A stretch of DNA of 64,000 nucleotides from Granulicella mallensis MP5ACTX8 (GTDB lineage Bacteria; Acidobacteriota; Terriglobia; Terriglobales; Acidobacteriaceae): NCBI RefSeq assembly GCF_000178955.2, contig NC_016631.1:3658001-3722000 (forward strand), in the 5' to 3' direction. A program made the translations under genes and the position numbers. The notes under the pieces are model-generated. The model worked only from the letters and a program-made list of their open reading frames with translations. It was not told the origin of the DNA and searched no databases. This document shows, one piece after another, positions 52,633 through 62,451 of this stretch. Within the stretch, counting starts at the first letter, position 1, and each line of letters starts with the position of its first letter.

Positions 52633-53236
52633 CTACACCCTCCTGAGTCGTAACAAACAGGATGCAAGCCGCGAGCAACTGCCCTACCCCGTAGCCAACA
52701 CCCATCGTCCACGGGGCAAGTGCGCGGCTATCGCCTAAAGAGATGCAAACTAAGCCCGCCAGCAGATACCACGCACCCGTCGCAATCATCGGTCGTGGGA
52801 GAAAGCGGCAGGAAGAGAAAACGCCCAGGCTAAAGATCACCTGCCAAAGCCCCGGAAGCATCCACAAAACCGAGGGAGCATACAGAAACAGCGCCAGGGT
52901 CATGAGCGCACCTGCGCCAACAGCCGGCAGGAACTGCTCAACGGCCATCTGGATCATCTCATCCGACAGGCCCGAATGCATGCGGCGAGAGCGTCGATAC
53001 ATCTGCGTGCCCGTCAAAGTAGAGCCCAGTACGGCGGTCGCTATCCAGAGCCCCAGATAAGCCGGCATATGACTCGCAGGCTCGGGGAGCCAGGTCGCCT
53101 GCGCTGCAGAAGCCACAAACGCGAGCCCTCCCGTCGCCGCCAGAGTCGCCGGTCCATAGCCACGAAACTGCGTGCTATGGGCCATCTCTCTGCGGATGCT
53201 GCTGATGTCGCCAAGCGCCTTGTCAAGATCATCCAT
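52622..53236 (-). CDS. Polytopic membrane protein paired with winged-helix regulator
   Basis: The 204-residue protein has an N-terminal soluble helix (DLDKALGDISSIRREMAHST) and about five or six membrane segments (ATGGLAFVASAAQATWL, LGLWIATAVLGSTLTG, ALMTLALFLYAPSVLWMLPG, IFSLGVFSSCRFL, GAWYLLAGLVCISLG). It heads the five-gene operon. Function unknown. Confidence 0.75.
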   Translation of the reverse strand: MDDLDKALGDISSIRREMAHSTQFRGYGPATLAATGGLAFVASAAQATWLPEPASHMPAYLGLWIATAVLGSTLTGTQMYRRSRRMHSGLSDEMIQMAVEQFLPAVGAGALMTLALFLYAPSVLWMLPGLWQVIFSLGVFSSCRFLPRPMIATGAWYLLAGLVCISLGDSRALAPWTMGVGYGVGQLLAACILFVTTQEGVDEI

Positions 53237-53324
53237 AGGAAGTCACTTTACAATGCAAAGTACGCCAGATGCTAGGAGTTTGTCAAATTGGCGGGCTGCA
53301 GGTTCTGCCTGCAGCCCGAATCGA

Positions 53325-54779
53325 TCAAGGTGCAAGTTGCCCCCGAGCATAGTCAAGAGACCGCAACGCGAGCAGATAGTCATATCGTGCATTGACGGCG
53401 GCGACGGCGGCCTGTGTGCTCTGCAACTGCGCCTGGCTAAGTTCGACGATGGAACTCAGTCCGAGCTTATACCGCGTCTGAGCAAGAGCAAACGCTTGTG
53501 CCGTTTGGTTACGAAACTGGTCAGCCACACCGATGCGCCGGAACGCTGTTTGCGCATTCAGGACTCCAATACGCACATCGCGAGCGATTGTGTCGGAAAG
53601 CTCCTGCGCCTGCTTCTCTGTAGCTCGCTGACGAAGCCGAGCCTCCTCCGCCTGCGCGTCGATGCGAAAACCAGTGAAGAGCGGCAAGGATAAGTTGACT
53701 CCGCCCGCAGCATACCAATGCGGCACAAAGACACCGTCAGGAGCTGCAGGTGTGATCCCTCCTACAGCTAAGGCGGAGATAGTCGGCAGGTGCTGTAATT
53801 GTTGAGCGCGCGCGTATTTCTGGTAGGCCTGTGCATTCAGCCTGAGCGCCTGCAAATCCGGGCGTTGCATCTGTGCGTCGGCATTCAAGGCTGCGGAACT
53901 ATCCGTCCCTGGAGGCGGAGGAGGAGCCGCATTCGAATCTTCGACGGCCTGATACACCGTATCCGGTGCCGCCGCCAAAAGAGCCGCCAGGGCAGCACTC
54001 GCAGACGCTACGGCATTCTCTGTATCCAGTTGCAGCAACTGCGACTGGGACAAATCCGCTGATGCGATATTGAGATCCAGATCGCTCTTTAAAGCACTCC
54101 TGGTCAACGCCGAAGTAAGCTTTTGAACATCACTTCTGGCCGCTACGGTTGCCTTGGCAACATCCAGCAGAGACTGCGCATTAAGCAACCGATAGAAGGC
54201 TGCATCGGTGGCCATCAGAACATCCTGCTCCGTAGCAATCACCGTCTTGTCTTGAGCCTTTTGCTGAAGTTTGTTCGTCGCAACGAGGTCCCGGGTGTGG
54301 CCGAAGTCTGTGATGAGTTGAGTAAGACCTCCTCCTGTTCCCGCATGCGAATACAGACGTGAATCCGTAAGAGCACCCGACCCAACTCGACTTCCATCTT
54401 CCGCCTCAGACGCAGTAATAGAGCCGTAAACCTGCGGCAACTCTGCCGATCGCGTCTGGCGCGTAACCTGTCCTGCGGCCAGCGCCAGCAGTTGATTCGC
54501 AGTAATCCTCGGATTGTTTTTGAGCGCAATGCCTTCTGCATCCGAGCGAGTGATTGGAGTCGCTGGACTCCCTGAATCCAGCAGTGGCTTCTGCGGAACT
54601 CCGGAGCCCGAAGAGACTGAAGAACTGCTCGAAGCCTGCGGCCCTGCTTCTTGACTCAAAGCAGAGAGCACGAAAATACCAGAGGCGGGGCGCGGGGCAG
54701 CTGGCAGATTCGCCCCATTCACCTGGGCCAAAGCAGGGCCAGAGGCCGCAAGCAGGAAGAGAAAGAATAGTTGTCTCAC
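53325..54779 (-). CDS. TolC-family outer membrane efflux protein
   Basis: The 484-residue protein has a signal peptide (LFFLFLLAASGPALAQ) and two halves of the TolC coiled-coil/beta pattern with KLGLSSIVELSQAQLQSTQA near the end. It forms the outer-membrane channel for the RND pump whose gene overlaps its start (ATGA). Confidence 0.88.
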   Translation of the reverse strand: MRQLFFLFLLAASGPALAQVNGANLPAAPRPASGIFVLSALSQEAGPQASSSSSVSSGSGVPQKPLLDSGSPATPITRSDAEGIALKNNPRITANQLLALAAGQVTRQTRSAELPQVYGSITASEAEDGSRVGSGALTDSRLYSHAGTGGGLTQLITDFGHTRDLVATNKLQQKAQDKTVIATEQDVLMATDAAFYRLLNAQSLLDVAKATVAARSDVQKLTSALTRSALKSDLDLNIASADLSQSQLLQLDTENAVASASAALAALLAAAPDTVYQAVEDSNAAPPPPPGTDSSAALNADAQMQRPDLQALRLNAQAYQKYARAQQLQHLPTISALAVGGITPAAPDGVFVPHWYAAGGVNLSLPLFTGFRIDAQAEEARLRQRATEKQAQELSDTIARDVRIGVLNAQTAFRRIGVADQFRNQTAQAFALAQTRYKLGLSSIVELSQAQLQSTQAAVAAVNARYDYLLALRSLDYARGQLAP

Positions 54780-57700
54780 GCTGTGGCCTCCATTCCCTGC
54801 TGCAGATTTCCAGGCTCTGTCGTTCCTGCATTCGCCTTGCGAGCTTCAATACGCCGATGAATCAATAGATAGGCACTCGGCACAAGAAACACCGTAACGA
54901 TGCCCGAGACCGTAAGCCCCCCGAGAATCGCGCGAGCGAGCGGAGCGTATTGTTCACTCCCCGCTTCAAGCGCGAGAGCCATGGGAATAAGCCCAAGAAT
55001 CGTCGCCAGTGTAGTCATCAGAATCGGCCTCAATCGCACCTTACAAGCTGTGATGATGGCCTCCTCCAACTTCAGCCCTTGTTCGCGAAGCTGGCCCGTA
55101 AACTCGACGATCAGGATGCTGTCCGATACAACGATGCCAGTCATCATCAGCACGCCCATCAAACTCATGATGTTGATAGAAGTTCCCGTAACCAGGAGAA
55201 AAAGGATTACTCCCGAAATACCCGGAGGGATCGCCAGAAGAATAATGAAGGGATCGACAAAAGAGGCAAACTGCGCCATGAGGATCAGGAAGACGAGAAT
55301 AATCGAAAGGATCAGCCCTATGGCAAACGACTTGAAAGAGTCGTTCATACTATTGACCGAGCCTCGCACAGTCAGTACCGTTCCGTGCGGAGGATGCATG
55401 GCGGCAACGATCTTGTCGACATCCTTGCTCACAATAGAAAGGTTCTCCGCCTTCGGCATAATATAAATGTCAAAAACTCGACGAAGCTGATAGTGATCGA
55501 CTTCAGTTGGCGTATTGATCGATTTGATCGACGCAACCGTCTCAAGGGGAGTCGTGCTTTTACCGTCTGCTGAACGCAATGGAATCTGTTTAAAATCATT
55601 CAGTGTCTGGACCTGCGTCTCTGGGTACTGGACAGTCAGCATGTAGTTGTTCCCTGTCTTTGGATCGATCCAGTAGCTGGGAGCCACCACGCCATTCGAT
55701 GTCATAGCTGTAATGACGCTATCTACGATCGTCTTCGGTGTCAGGCCTTCAAGACTTGCCTGTTGACGGTCGATATTAAGCGCAAGACCGGGATAGTCGA
55801 CATCCTGAGGAATCAGCACATCACTGACTCCATGCAACGCGCGCATCTTCTGCGCGAGTTGCTGGGCTATCGCGTACCCACCTTCCATATCGTTGCTGCT
55901 GACCTGGATATCGAAGGGAGCCGGCAGTCCCTGGTTAACGATGGAATCAACAAGCCCCCCAGATTGGAAGTAGGTCTGTACGGAGGGAAGATCGGCAGCA
56001 AGTTTCGTTCTTACGCGCTGCATATAAGCAAAACTGCTAAGACTGTGATCCTCTTTGAGACTGACCTGGACAAAGGCGGTATGCATCCCCGAGTTCGGCG
56101 TGTAGATCGCCGAAAGATCGGGAGTAACCCCAATATTTGAAACGATCATATTGAGATCCTTCGGAGCAATGACTGAACGAACGTCCTCTTCTACACGAGC
56201 GATGTATTGGTCCGTAAGTTCGATACGAGTACCTGTTGGAGCCTTAATGCTGACAACAAATTGCCCGGGGTCCGTGCGTGGAAAGTAAGCGCGCCCTAAA
56301 AACGGAGCCAGGGCAAAGCTAAGCACAACAAACGTGGCAAATACCGTGATGACCAGCACAGGTCTACCCAGGCAGTATTGAATCGCGCCATCGTAGCGAG
56401 TCTGCAACCAGCCAAAGCCCCGATTGAACTGATAGACGATCTGCGCAAAGATGTTTTTCTGTCCATGGCCGCCACGCATATGCTCCGGCACAGGGTCGTC
56501 CTCTTGCGCTGACTTATGTTCGTTGCCATGCCCTGTATGTTTAATGAACTTCGAACAGAAGAGTGGCACTACCGTCATGGCCACAACATAAGAACAAAAG
56601 AGCGCGATGACCACAGCGAGCGCAAGTGCCGTGAACAGATATTTACTAACACCCGTAAGCAGAACAACCGGGAAGAACACAATGGCAGTACTGACGGTCG
56701 CCGCCAAAACCGCAAGCTGAACTTCCCTGCCGCCCTCCTGCGATGCCTTCACAGGATCTGAGCCCATCTCAAAATGTCGAAAGATATTCTCAAGCACAAC
56801 TACCGAGTTATCGATAAGACGAGAAAGCACCAGGGCCATGCCGCCTAATACCATCGTGTTGATCGAGTTCCCAAAAGCATTCAACACAAGGAACGTGGCG
56901 ATACACGAAATTGGAATCGATAAGAGAACCGCAATCGTTGCACGAACATTTCCAAGAAAAAGTAGAATCATAATGCCGGTCAGGCAAAGCCCGATGGCAC
57001 CTTCGCTGATCACATTCTTGATCGCCGTCTTTACGAAGACCGATTGATCGAATACCACGCTGGTCTTCAGTTGTTGGGGAATGTCGAGTAGATGCGCAGT
57101 TGCTTTTCGAATTCCATCGACGATAGTGATCGTGTTGGAATTGCCTCCCTGCTTGAGCACAGGAATATAAACGGAGCGCTGTCCATCGACACGCACAATA
57201 TTCGTCTGTAGTTGTCCGCCATCGACCGCATGCCCCACGTCTCCGACCAGGATAGAGGCGTTCCCTACCGTCTTGAGCGGAATACTGTTTACATCGTTCG
57301 GAGTTGGCACCTGGCTATTCGCGTAGATGTTGTAATCCTTAGGCCCAATGCGAACGTCACCTGCCGGCAAAATGAGGTTAGAGTCGTTGACGGCATGGAC
57401 CACATCCATCACTCCAAGCTGGGAAGCCTGGAGCTTCAGTGGATCGACATAGACCATGATCTGCCGATACGTTCCACCGTAAGGTTGTGGCACCGAGGCA
57501 CCCGGTACATTGGCAACCTGGTTGCGAACGCTGAACTGCGCAACGTCTTTCAGTTGCGTCTCATTCATCCCGGCGCCCTTCAGCGTGATCAGACAAACCG
57601 GAAGATTGGCTGCATCAAAACTGAGCACTACCGGCGGCAGAGTTCCCGGAGGCAAGCGTCGCAGGTTGGCCATGGCCAGGTTCGATATCCCACTGACCGC

Positions 57701-58003
57701 AGCGGTTGGATCGGTGCCGGGCTGAAAATAGATCTTGATCAAGCTGACGCCGCTCATCGAGCGTGACTCAATGTGATCGATATTGCTTCCCAGCGTGAAG
57801 AACCGTTCGTCGCTGTCCGTAATATCGGATTCGATCTGTTGTGGTGGCATTCCAGCGTAGAACGTAGCGACTACAACCACTGGAATCTTGACTGGAGGAA
57901 ATAAGTCGACAGGCATACCCGTGATAGCCGCGATACCGACAACAATCACGATCATGCAGGACATAAGGATGAAGAAGGGATAACGAATCGCAAAGAAGGA
58001 CAT
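54776..58003 (-). CDS. RND-family efflux permease (HAE1/AcrB type)
   Basis: The 1075-residue inner-membrane pump shows the family landmarks: first membrane segment FILMSCMIVIVVGIAAITGM, VDLFPPVKIPVV after it, SGVSLIKIYFQPGTDPTAAV, the TM4 proton-relay region (MVLGGMALVLSRLIDNSVVV, with an SRLIDN variant of GLLVDD), and the second-half SLMGVLMMTGIVVSDSILIV. Two periplasmic loops of the usual size are present. It drives export by proton antiport. The Ser-Arg-Leu-Ile-Asp variant keeps only one of the two usual relay Asp. Confidence 0.92.
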   Translation of the reverse strand: MSFFAIRYPFFILMSCMIVIVVGIAAITGMPVDLFPPVKIPVVVVATFYAGMPPQQIESDITDSDERFFTLGSNIDHIESRSMSGVSLIKIYFQPGTDPTAAVSGISNLAMANLRRLPPGTLPPVVLSFDAANLPVCLITLKGAGMNETQLKDVAQFSVRNQVANVPGASVPQPYGGTYRQIMVYVDPLKLQASQLGVMDVVHAVNDSNLILPAGDVRIGPKDYNIYANSQVPTPNDVNSIPLKTVGNASILVGDVGHAVDGGQLQTNIVRVDGQRSVYIPVLKQGGNSNTITIVDGIRKATAHLLDIPQQLKTSVVFDQSVFVKTAIKNVISEGAIGLCLTGIMILLFLGNVRATIAVLLSIPISCIATFLVLNAFGNSINTMVLGGMALVLSRLIDNSVVVLENIFRHFEMGSDPVKASQEGGREVQLAVLAATVSTAIVFFPVVLLTGVSKYLFTALALAVVIALFCSYVVAMTVVPLFCSKFIKHTGHGNEHKSAQEDDPVPEHMRGGHGQKNIFAQIVYQFNRGFGWLQTRYDGAIQYCLGRPVLVITVFATFVVLSFALAPFLGRAYFPRTDPGQFVVSIKAPTGTRIELTDQYIARVEEDVRSVIAPKDLNMIVSNIGVTPDLSAIYTPNSGMHTAFVQVSLKEDHSLSSFAYMQRVRTKLAADLPSVQTYFQSGGLVDSIVNQGLPAPFDIQVSSNDMEGGYAIAQQLAQKMRALHGVSDVLIPQDVDYPGLALNIDRQQASLEGLTPKTIVDSVITAMTSNGVVAPSYWIDPKTGNNYMLTVQYPETQVQTLNDFKQIPLRSADGKSTTPLETVASIKSINTPTEVDHYQLRRVFDIYIMPKAENLSIVSKDVDKIVAAMHPPHGTVLTVRGSVNSMNDSFKSFAIGLILSIILVFLILMAQFASFVDPFIILLAIPPGISGVILFLLVTGTSINIMSLMGVLMMTGIVVSDSILIVEFTGQLREQGLKLEEAIITACKVRLRPILMTTLATILGLIPMALALEAGSEQYAPLARAILGGLTVSGIVTVFLVPSAYLLIHRRIEARKANAGTTEPGNLQQGMEATA

Positions 58004-58005
58004 GG

Positions 58006-59256
58006 CTAGCGGTCCCCCTTCTGATTCTCTTTTTGATAATTCGCGAGATCGTTCTTAGCCGCCTGGGGAGTGACTTGTTGTCCTGGCTGCAAAGCGGACA
58101 AACCACCGATAACAACACGATCACCCGCCTGCAAACCGGAGGTTACCTCTTGCGAATTTGATCCTGCAATACCCAGAACAACAGGCCGCTTCTCTACGCG
58201 GTTACTGCTATCAACCAGCATGACCGACGGCTGATCTCCTTGGACAACGGCGCTCGCCGGAATAAGAAGTGCATTGTCTTTCTGCTCCAGGTTGAAAGTG
58301 ACATCGGCGTACATGCCTGGCGTAAGCGTGAGCGTCGGATTATTCACGTCAACTTCGGTCATCATCGTCCTTGTCGCATTGGAAACATCCCGTGTAAAGC
58401 GAACGACGGTTCCGGGAAATTGCTGCCCTGTCGCCTGCACATGAACCGCGACGACAGATCCCACGTGAACGAAAGGAACGTCCCGCTCAGGAACTGGCAT
58501 ACGGAGACGCAGCACGTCACTTTGCGCCAATCGAACCACCGCCTGGTTGAGTCCTTCGGCAGTCCCTGCTGGAATCAATGCGCCTGTATCTGCATAGCGC
58601 ATCGTGATGACTCCGCTATAGGGAGCGGTGATCGTAGCGTATTGCTCAAGGCTGCTGACACGCAGGTTCTCAGCTCGCGAGACTCCGAGCTGCCCGTGCG
58701 CCGCTGCAACGGCAGACTTCGCCGCATCTACCTGCGAAGCTGCGGATCGGTCCTTCGCCAGCGCATCGTCAAGCTCCTGCGCGGCAACTAATCCCGGCTG
58801 CTGATCGGATGCCTGCTTCAAACGAACATAGTTGGCATGCACAGCGGCATAGCCGGCCTCTTCGCGAGCAACTTCGTTCTGCAAGCGCAGGATGTTCTGC
58901 TGCGTCTGAGTAATGCCGGCCTGCGCGCCGGCTACTTCGGCTTGAAGCTCTGGAACTTCCAGGACGGCAAGCGTCTGGCCCTGACGCACCCGATCACCGA
59001 TATCTACGTAAATGTGCCGGATATATCCCGAGACTTTTCCATGAACGTCGATCTCTTGAAAGGGCTGGAACACTCCGGCAACCGTAAGTTGATTAGCAAT
59101 AAAGCCAGCATGAGCGGTCGCGACAGAGACGGTTGGGGGAGAAGCAGGCGCATCGCCGGTCGCATCGGACGGATGATGAGCATGGAGCAGATAGAGCAAT
59201 AGCAAGACCACGGCGAGACAACAGCCAGCAGCCACTAGCAGGCGCCTGGAGCGCAT
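58006..59256 (-). CDS. Membrane fusion protein (periplasmic adaptor) of the RND pump
   Basis: The 416-residue protein has an N-terminal anchor (VAAGCCLAVVLLLLYLLHAH), barrel-sandwich halves (EIDVHGKVSGYIRHIYVDIG and ATITAPYSGVITMRYADTG) around a coiled-coil hairpin (AGAQAGITQTQQNILRLQNE), and a beta-barrel domain with LTPGMYADVTFNL. It links pump and TolC channel. Two bases separate it from the permease gene. Confidence 0.9.
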   Translation of the reverse strand: MRSRRLLVAAGCCLAVVLLLLYLLHAHHPSDATGDAPASPPTVSVATAHAGFIANQLTVAGVFQPFQEIDVHGKVSGYIRHIYVDIGDRVRQGQTLAVLEVPELQAEVAGAQAGITQTQQNILRLQNEVAREEAGYAAVHANYVRLKQASDQQPGLVAAQELDDALAKDRSAASQVDAAKSAVAAAHGQLGVSRAENLRVSSLEQYATITAPYSGVITMRYADTGALIPAGTAEGLNQAVVRLAQSDVLRLRMPVPERDVPFVHVGSVVAVHVQATGQQFPGTVVRFTRDVSNATRTMMTEVDVNNPTLTLTPGMYADVTFNLEQKDNALLIPASAVVQGDQPSVMLVDSSNRVEKRPVVLGIAGSNSQEVTSGLQAGDRVVIGGLSALQPGQQVTPQAAKNDLANYQKENQKGDR

Positions 59257-59317
59257 GAGAGACCTTCCTTCAAAGCGGATGATTTTTAATGATCCGCTGG
59301 AGGTCTATCTCCAGCGG

Positions 59318-59818
59318 CTAATCGAGTGAGCGCACTTCTGCCGGGGGAGGCCGAAGATAGAGAACGGGTCGCGAACGAAGTGGCGACAGATCCTCCGAAA
59401 TCTCAAAAAAACCGCTATCGATGAGGGAATAAGTCTCTGTGCTACTGGGAACAAAAATCAGAGACAGAAGCACGCTCGAGGGCCAAATTTTGCAGCCAGC
59501 CGTTGCGTGATCGACGCTACTCCTTGCGGCATCGCTGCCACGAGTACAAACCTTCGCCGGCTCTCGATGTTGATCGGCTTTATAGAGCGACAGCTTGTAT
59601 CCCGTGCCCCAGGCAAAGACCGAGAAGGCAAGGAACAAGCACAGCAAAACTCCCAGGGGAGATCGCACCCTTTGGGGAGACAGCCGAGTTTGATCGATAA
59701 GATACAAATGAATCGCTCTCACACTCAAATCATCATCGCCAACAATCTCTGAGATTCTGATCGAGATTGCGCTTTTAGTCATGGCCAACAAATTCGGACT
59801 GCTGAGCTTCACGCTCAC
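59318..59818 (-). CDS. Small membrane-anchored protein upstream of the RND operon
   Basis: The 166-residue protein (GTG start; an ATG 12 codons later is possible) has one membrane segment (LGVLLCLFLAFSVFAWGTGY) and ends PVLYLRPPPAEVRSLD. The segment LAFSVFAWG-x-x-KLSLY and the Pro-rich end resemble those of the gene at 60204-60572, so the two are distant paralogues. Possibly envelope-associated. Confidence 0.6.
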   Translation of the reverse strand: MSVKLSSPNLLAMTKSAISIRISEIVGDDDLSVRAIHLYLIDQTRLSPQRVRSPLGVLLCLFLAFSVFAWGTGYKLSLYKADQHREPAKVCTRGSDAARSSVDHATAGCKIWPSSVLLSLIFVPSSTETYSLIDSGFFEISEDLSPLRSRPVLYLRPPPAEVRSLD

Positions 59819-59877
59819 CTTGAGCGTCTAGCATGCCCCTGGCATCTGAATCCGCGAGACATTCGGAGACATGCAAT

Positions 59878-60051
59878 CTAATGCTGGCTCCGTCGGTTAT
59901 CCTGGCCTCCACCCCCAAAATGGTGGTGCACCATGCTTTGGGCAAGGAAAAAGAACAGTGTGATCAGCAGCACGATAAAGAGGAATTTAACGAAACCGAC
60001 CCAAGGTGGCCGTGAACCTCTGGAAGACTCGGAATTCCATTTTTCCATCAT
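59878..60051 (-). CDS. 57-residue membrane protein
   Basis: It starts MMEKWNSESSRGSRPPWVGF after AAGGATCTATTTCT, has one membrane segment (FVKFLFIVLLITLFFFLAQS) and a His/Gly-rich tail (MVHHHFGGGGQD). It lies between two paralogous small membrane protein genes on the same strand. Short, but the ribosome site and the clean membrane helix support it. Confidence 0.6.
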   Translation of the reverse strand: MMEKWNSESSRGSRPPWVGFVKFLFIVLLITLFFFLAQSMVHHHFGGGGQDNRRSQH

Positions 60052-60203
60052 AGAAATAGATCCTTTCTGATAGCGCTTGACGATCTATCCATGGACCGCC
60101 AAAGGCTGGCGAAAACACCCGCTGCCTTCGTTCGCCACTCCTGGCTGAGTGACGTTGATCGTCGATCTACGCTAAGGCCACAATCTGGCCGACGGAGAGC
60201 GGT

Positions 60204-60572
60204 TTACAGGAGAGTTGGAGGGGGGCGGTGCAAAGAATAAAAACCGTTCAGATCAAATCTCGTCGGATTGGAAAGACGAATCTCAGCTTGCGCAATGACT
60301 GACGGGGAAATCGGTTGAATGAGCACGCCACTAAGGGAAAAAGCATGCGCTAGCCATTCGATGGGTTGTGGAGCCTGATCGCGCTCGGCGAGCACCTTTA
60401 GAACTTTTTCAGACTGCTTTTCAGTGGCAATCTTGGCGGCCGTAGGATTCGGAGGATAGGGCTGGTATTGCGCCAGCCGGGCCTGAAGACCGAAACCAAA
60501 CACGGAAAACGCGAGCAACAAAAGGGCGCAACTGCGAAGGAGAGAAACGGCCGATCTCGCGTTCGAAAGCAT
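60204..60572 (-). CDS. Small membrane-anchored protein, paralogue of 59318-59818
   Basis: The 122-residue protein has an N-terminal anchor (LLRSCALLLLAFSVFGFG) followed by LQARLAQYQPY, and ends in FYSLHRPPPTLL. It shares the LAFSVF-G core and the RPPP end with the gene at 59318. It is the first of a trio of small membrane proteins preceding the efflux operon. Function unknown. Confidence 0.6.
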   Translation of the reverse strand: MLSNARSAVSLLRSCALLLLAFSVFGFGLQARLAQYQPYPPNPTAAKIATEKQSEKVLKVLAERDQAPQPIEWLAHAFSLSGVLIQPISPSVIAQAEIRLSNPTRFDLNGFYSLHRPPPTLL

Positions 60573-60792
60573 TGCTGTACTCCATGGATGCGGCCCTCGG
60601 CCCCTTATAGGTACCGACCAGAGAAGGCTACCATATACGACTCAGTGTTGAGAACCGGCAGATGCCTGATTTGCCGGGAACTACCTCGAAATGGGCATGG
60701 ATCCCATGAATAATCGTTTCTGAACCTCTACACGTCTATAACTCATCCAACAGATGTGCAATATCCTATAAAAAGCGCAAGATCATAACGAT

Positions 60793-62439
60793 ATGGCGAA
60801 ACCGATCCTTCTAGCGGTAGATGACGACGTCAGCGTACTTGAGACTGTCGTCCAGGACCTGCGCCGAAAATACGGAAAAGACTACCGCATCCTCCGCGCG
60901 GCGTCCGGACAGGCCGCACTCGATACCTGCCAGCAACTCAAAGAACGTGGCGATGTCATCGCCCTCTTCCTCTCCGACCAGCGCATGCCCGGCATGACCG
61001 GCGTCGACTTCCTCGAAAAAGCCATCCCGCTCTATCCTGACGCGAAGCGCGTACTCCTCACCGCGTATACAGACACCGAAGCCGCGATCCGTGCCATCAA
61101 CTCCGCACGCATCCACTACTACCTGACCAAACCCTGGGATCCGCCAGAGGACAAGCTCTACCCGGTCCTCGACGATCTCATCGCCGCCTGGAACGACGGA
61201 CATAAGCCCGCTTATGACGGCCTGCAGCTTATCAGTGCTCGCTGGGGCGCGGGCGACCATGAGACCCGCAACTTCCTCTCACGCAACCTGATCCCCTTCA
61301 AGTGGCTCGACCCCGAAAAGAACCCCGAGTGCCTGGATCTTCTCTGCGAAAAGCAGCTCGATGACGCCAAGCTTCCCGTGGTTCTCTTCCCGGATGGCTC
61401 ATCACTCGTGCAACCCTCCATGACCGAGCTTGCAGCGAAGGTGGGGCTCCGCACGCAGGCCCGGCAGGAGCACTATGACGTGGTCGTTGCGGGAGCAGGT
61501 CCCGCAGGACTCGCGGCAGCCGTCTATGGCGCATCCGAAGGGCTTAAGACCCTCATCATCGACTCCCTCGCCCCCGGCGGTCAGGCAGGCTCTTCGTCCA
61601 AGATCGAAAACTATCTCGGCTTCTCGCAAGGCATCAGTGGCGAACGGCTCGCTAAGGAGGCCTACATCCAGGCCATCCGCCTTGGCGCAGAGTTCATGAC
61701 GCAACGCGTCTGCTCCATCCGTTCCGAGAATGGATATCACATCGTCAGGCTCGCGGATGGACGCGAAGTCTCCTGTCGCGTGTGTCTCATCGCCACTGGC
61801 GTTGAGTACTGCAAGCTCGACATTCCGGGTGCAAAGGAATTCTCTGGTGCAGGTCTTTTCTACGGGGCCGCACTGACCGAAGCTGCATCGTGCGCCCAGC
61901 AGGAGATCTATATCGTTGGCGGTGCCAACTCGGCCGGACAGGCTGCAATGTACTTCTCACGCTCAGCGGCCCAGGTCCGCATGCTGGTCCGCGGCCCCTC
62001 GTTGGAGCGCAGCATGTCCCGCTACCTGATCGAGCAGATTGAAAAGACCTCCAACATTGCGGTCGAACATCACACGCAGATACGCGAGCTCAAAGGCAAT
62101 GGCCATCTCGCGGAGATCGTGCTCGAGACCCCCAACGGATTCGAGACGCGTCCAGCGACCTCCGTCTTTGCCTTCATCGGAGCAGCGCCCAAAACCGGAT
62201 GGCTTCCCGACTGTGTAGCCCGCGACCCCAAGGGGTTTGTGCTGGCTGGTCCCGATCTGAAGACCAAGGCCGGAAATCTTTGGAAGTATGAACGTGATCC
62301 CTATCTTCTGGAAACAACGGTTCCCGGCATCTTCGTTGCTGGAGACGTTCGCTTCGGCTCCGTGAAACGTGTAGCCTCCTCTGTCGGAGAGGGCTCCATC
62401 GCCATCCAGTTCGTCCACCAATATCTTGCAACACTCTAA
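60793..62439 (+). CDS. Response regulator fused to thioredoxin-reductase-like flavoprotein
   Basis: The 548-residue protein starts with a receiver domain (DDD near residues 10-12, phospho-acceptor candidate Asp62 in FLSDQRMPG, Lys in YLTKPWDPP). From about residue 225 follows a flavoprotein with FAD-binding VVVAGAGPAGLAAAVYGASE, a second nucleotide loop IYIVGGANSAGQAAM, and ATSVFAFIGAAP and GIFVAGDVR. The CxxC pair of true thioredoxin reductases is absent (AASCAQQ has one Cys), so the electron acceptor must differ. It is probably controlled by the kinase encoded 12 bases downstream. Confidence 0.88.
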   Translation: MAKPILLAVDDDVSVLETVVQDLRRKYGKDYRILRAASGQAALDTCQQLKERGDVIALFLSDQRMPGMTGVDFLEKAIPLYPDAKRVLLTAYTDTEAAIRAINSARIHYYLTKPWDPPEDKLYPVLDDLIAAWNDGHKPAYDGLQLISARWGAGDHETRNFLSRNLIPFKWLDPEKNPECLDLLCEKQLDDAKLPVVLFPDGSSLVQPSMTELAAKVGLRTQARQEHYDVVVAGAGPAGLAAAVYGASEGLKTLIIDSLAPGGQAGSSSKIENYLGFSQGISGERLAKEAYIQAIRLGAEFMTQRVCSIRSENGYHIVRLADGREVSCRVCLIATGVEYCKLDIPGAKEFSGAGLFYGAALTEAASCAQQEIYIVGGANSAGQAAMYFSRSAAQVRMLVRGPSLERSMSRYLIEQIEKTSNIAVEHHTQIRELKGNGHLAEIVLETPNGFETRPATSVFAFIGAAPKTGWLPDCVARDPKGFVLAGPDLKTKAGNLWKYERDPYLLETTVPGIFVAGDVRFGSVKRVASSVGEGSIAIQFVHQYLATL

Positions 62440-62451
62440 CGAGGCAACAAC

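Noticed and set aside
54950..55573. 207-residue plus-strand frame opposite the RND pump
   Set aside because: Asp/Arg/Asn-rich antisense shadow of a highly conserved permease gene.
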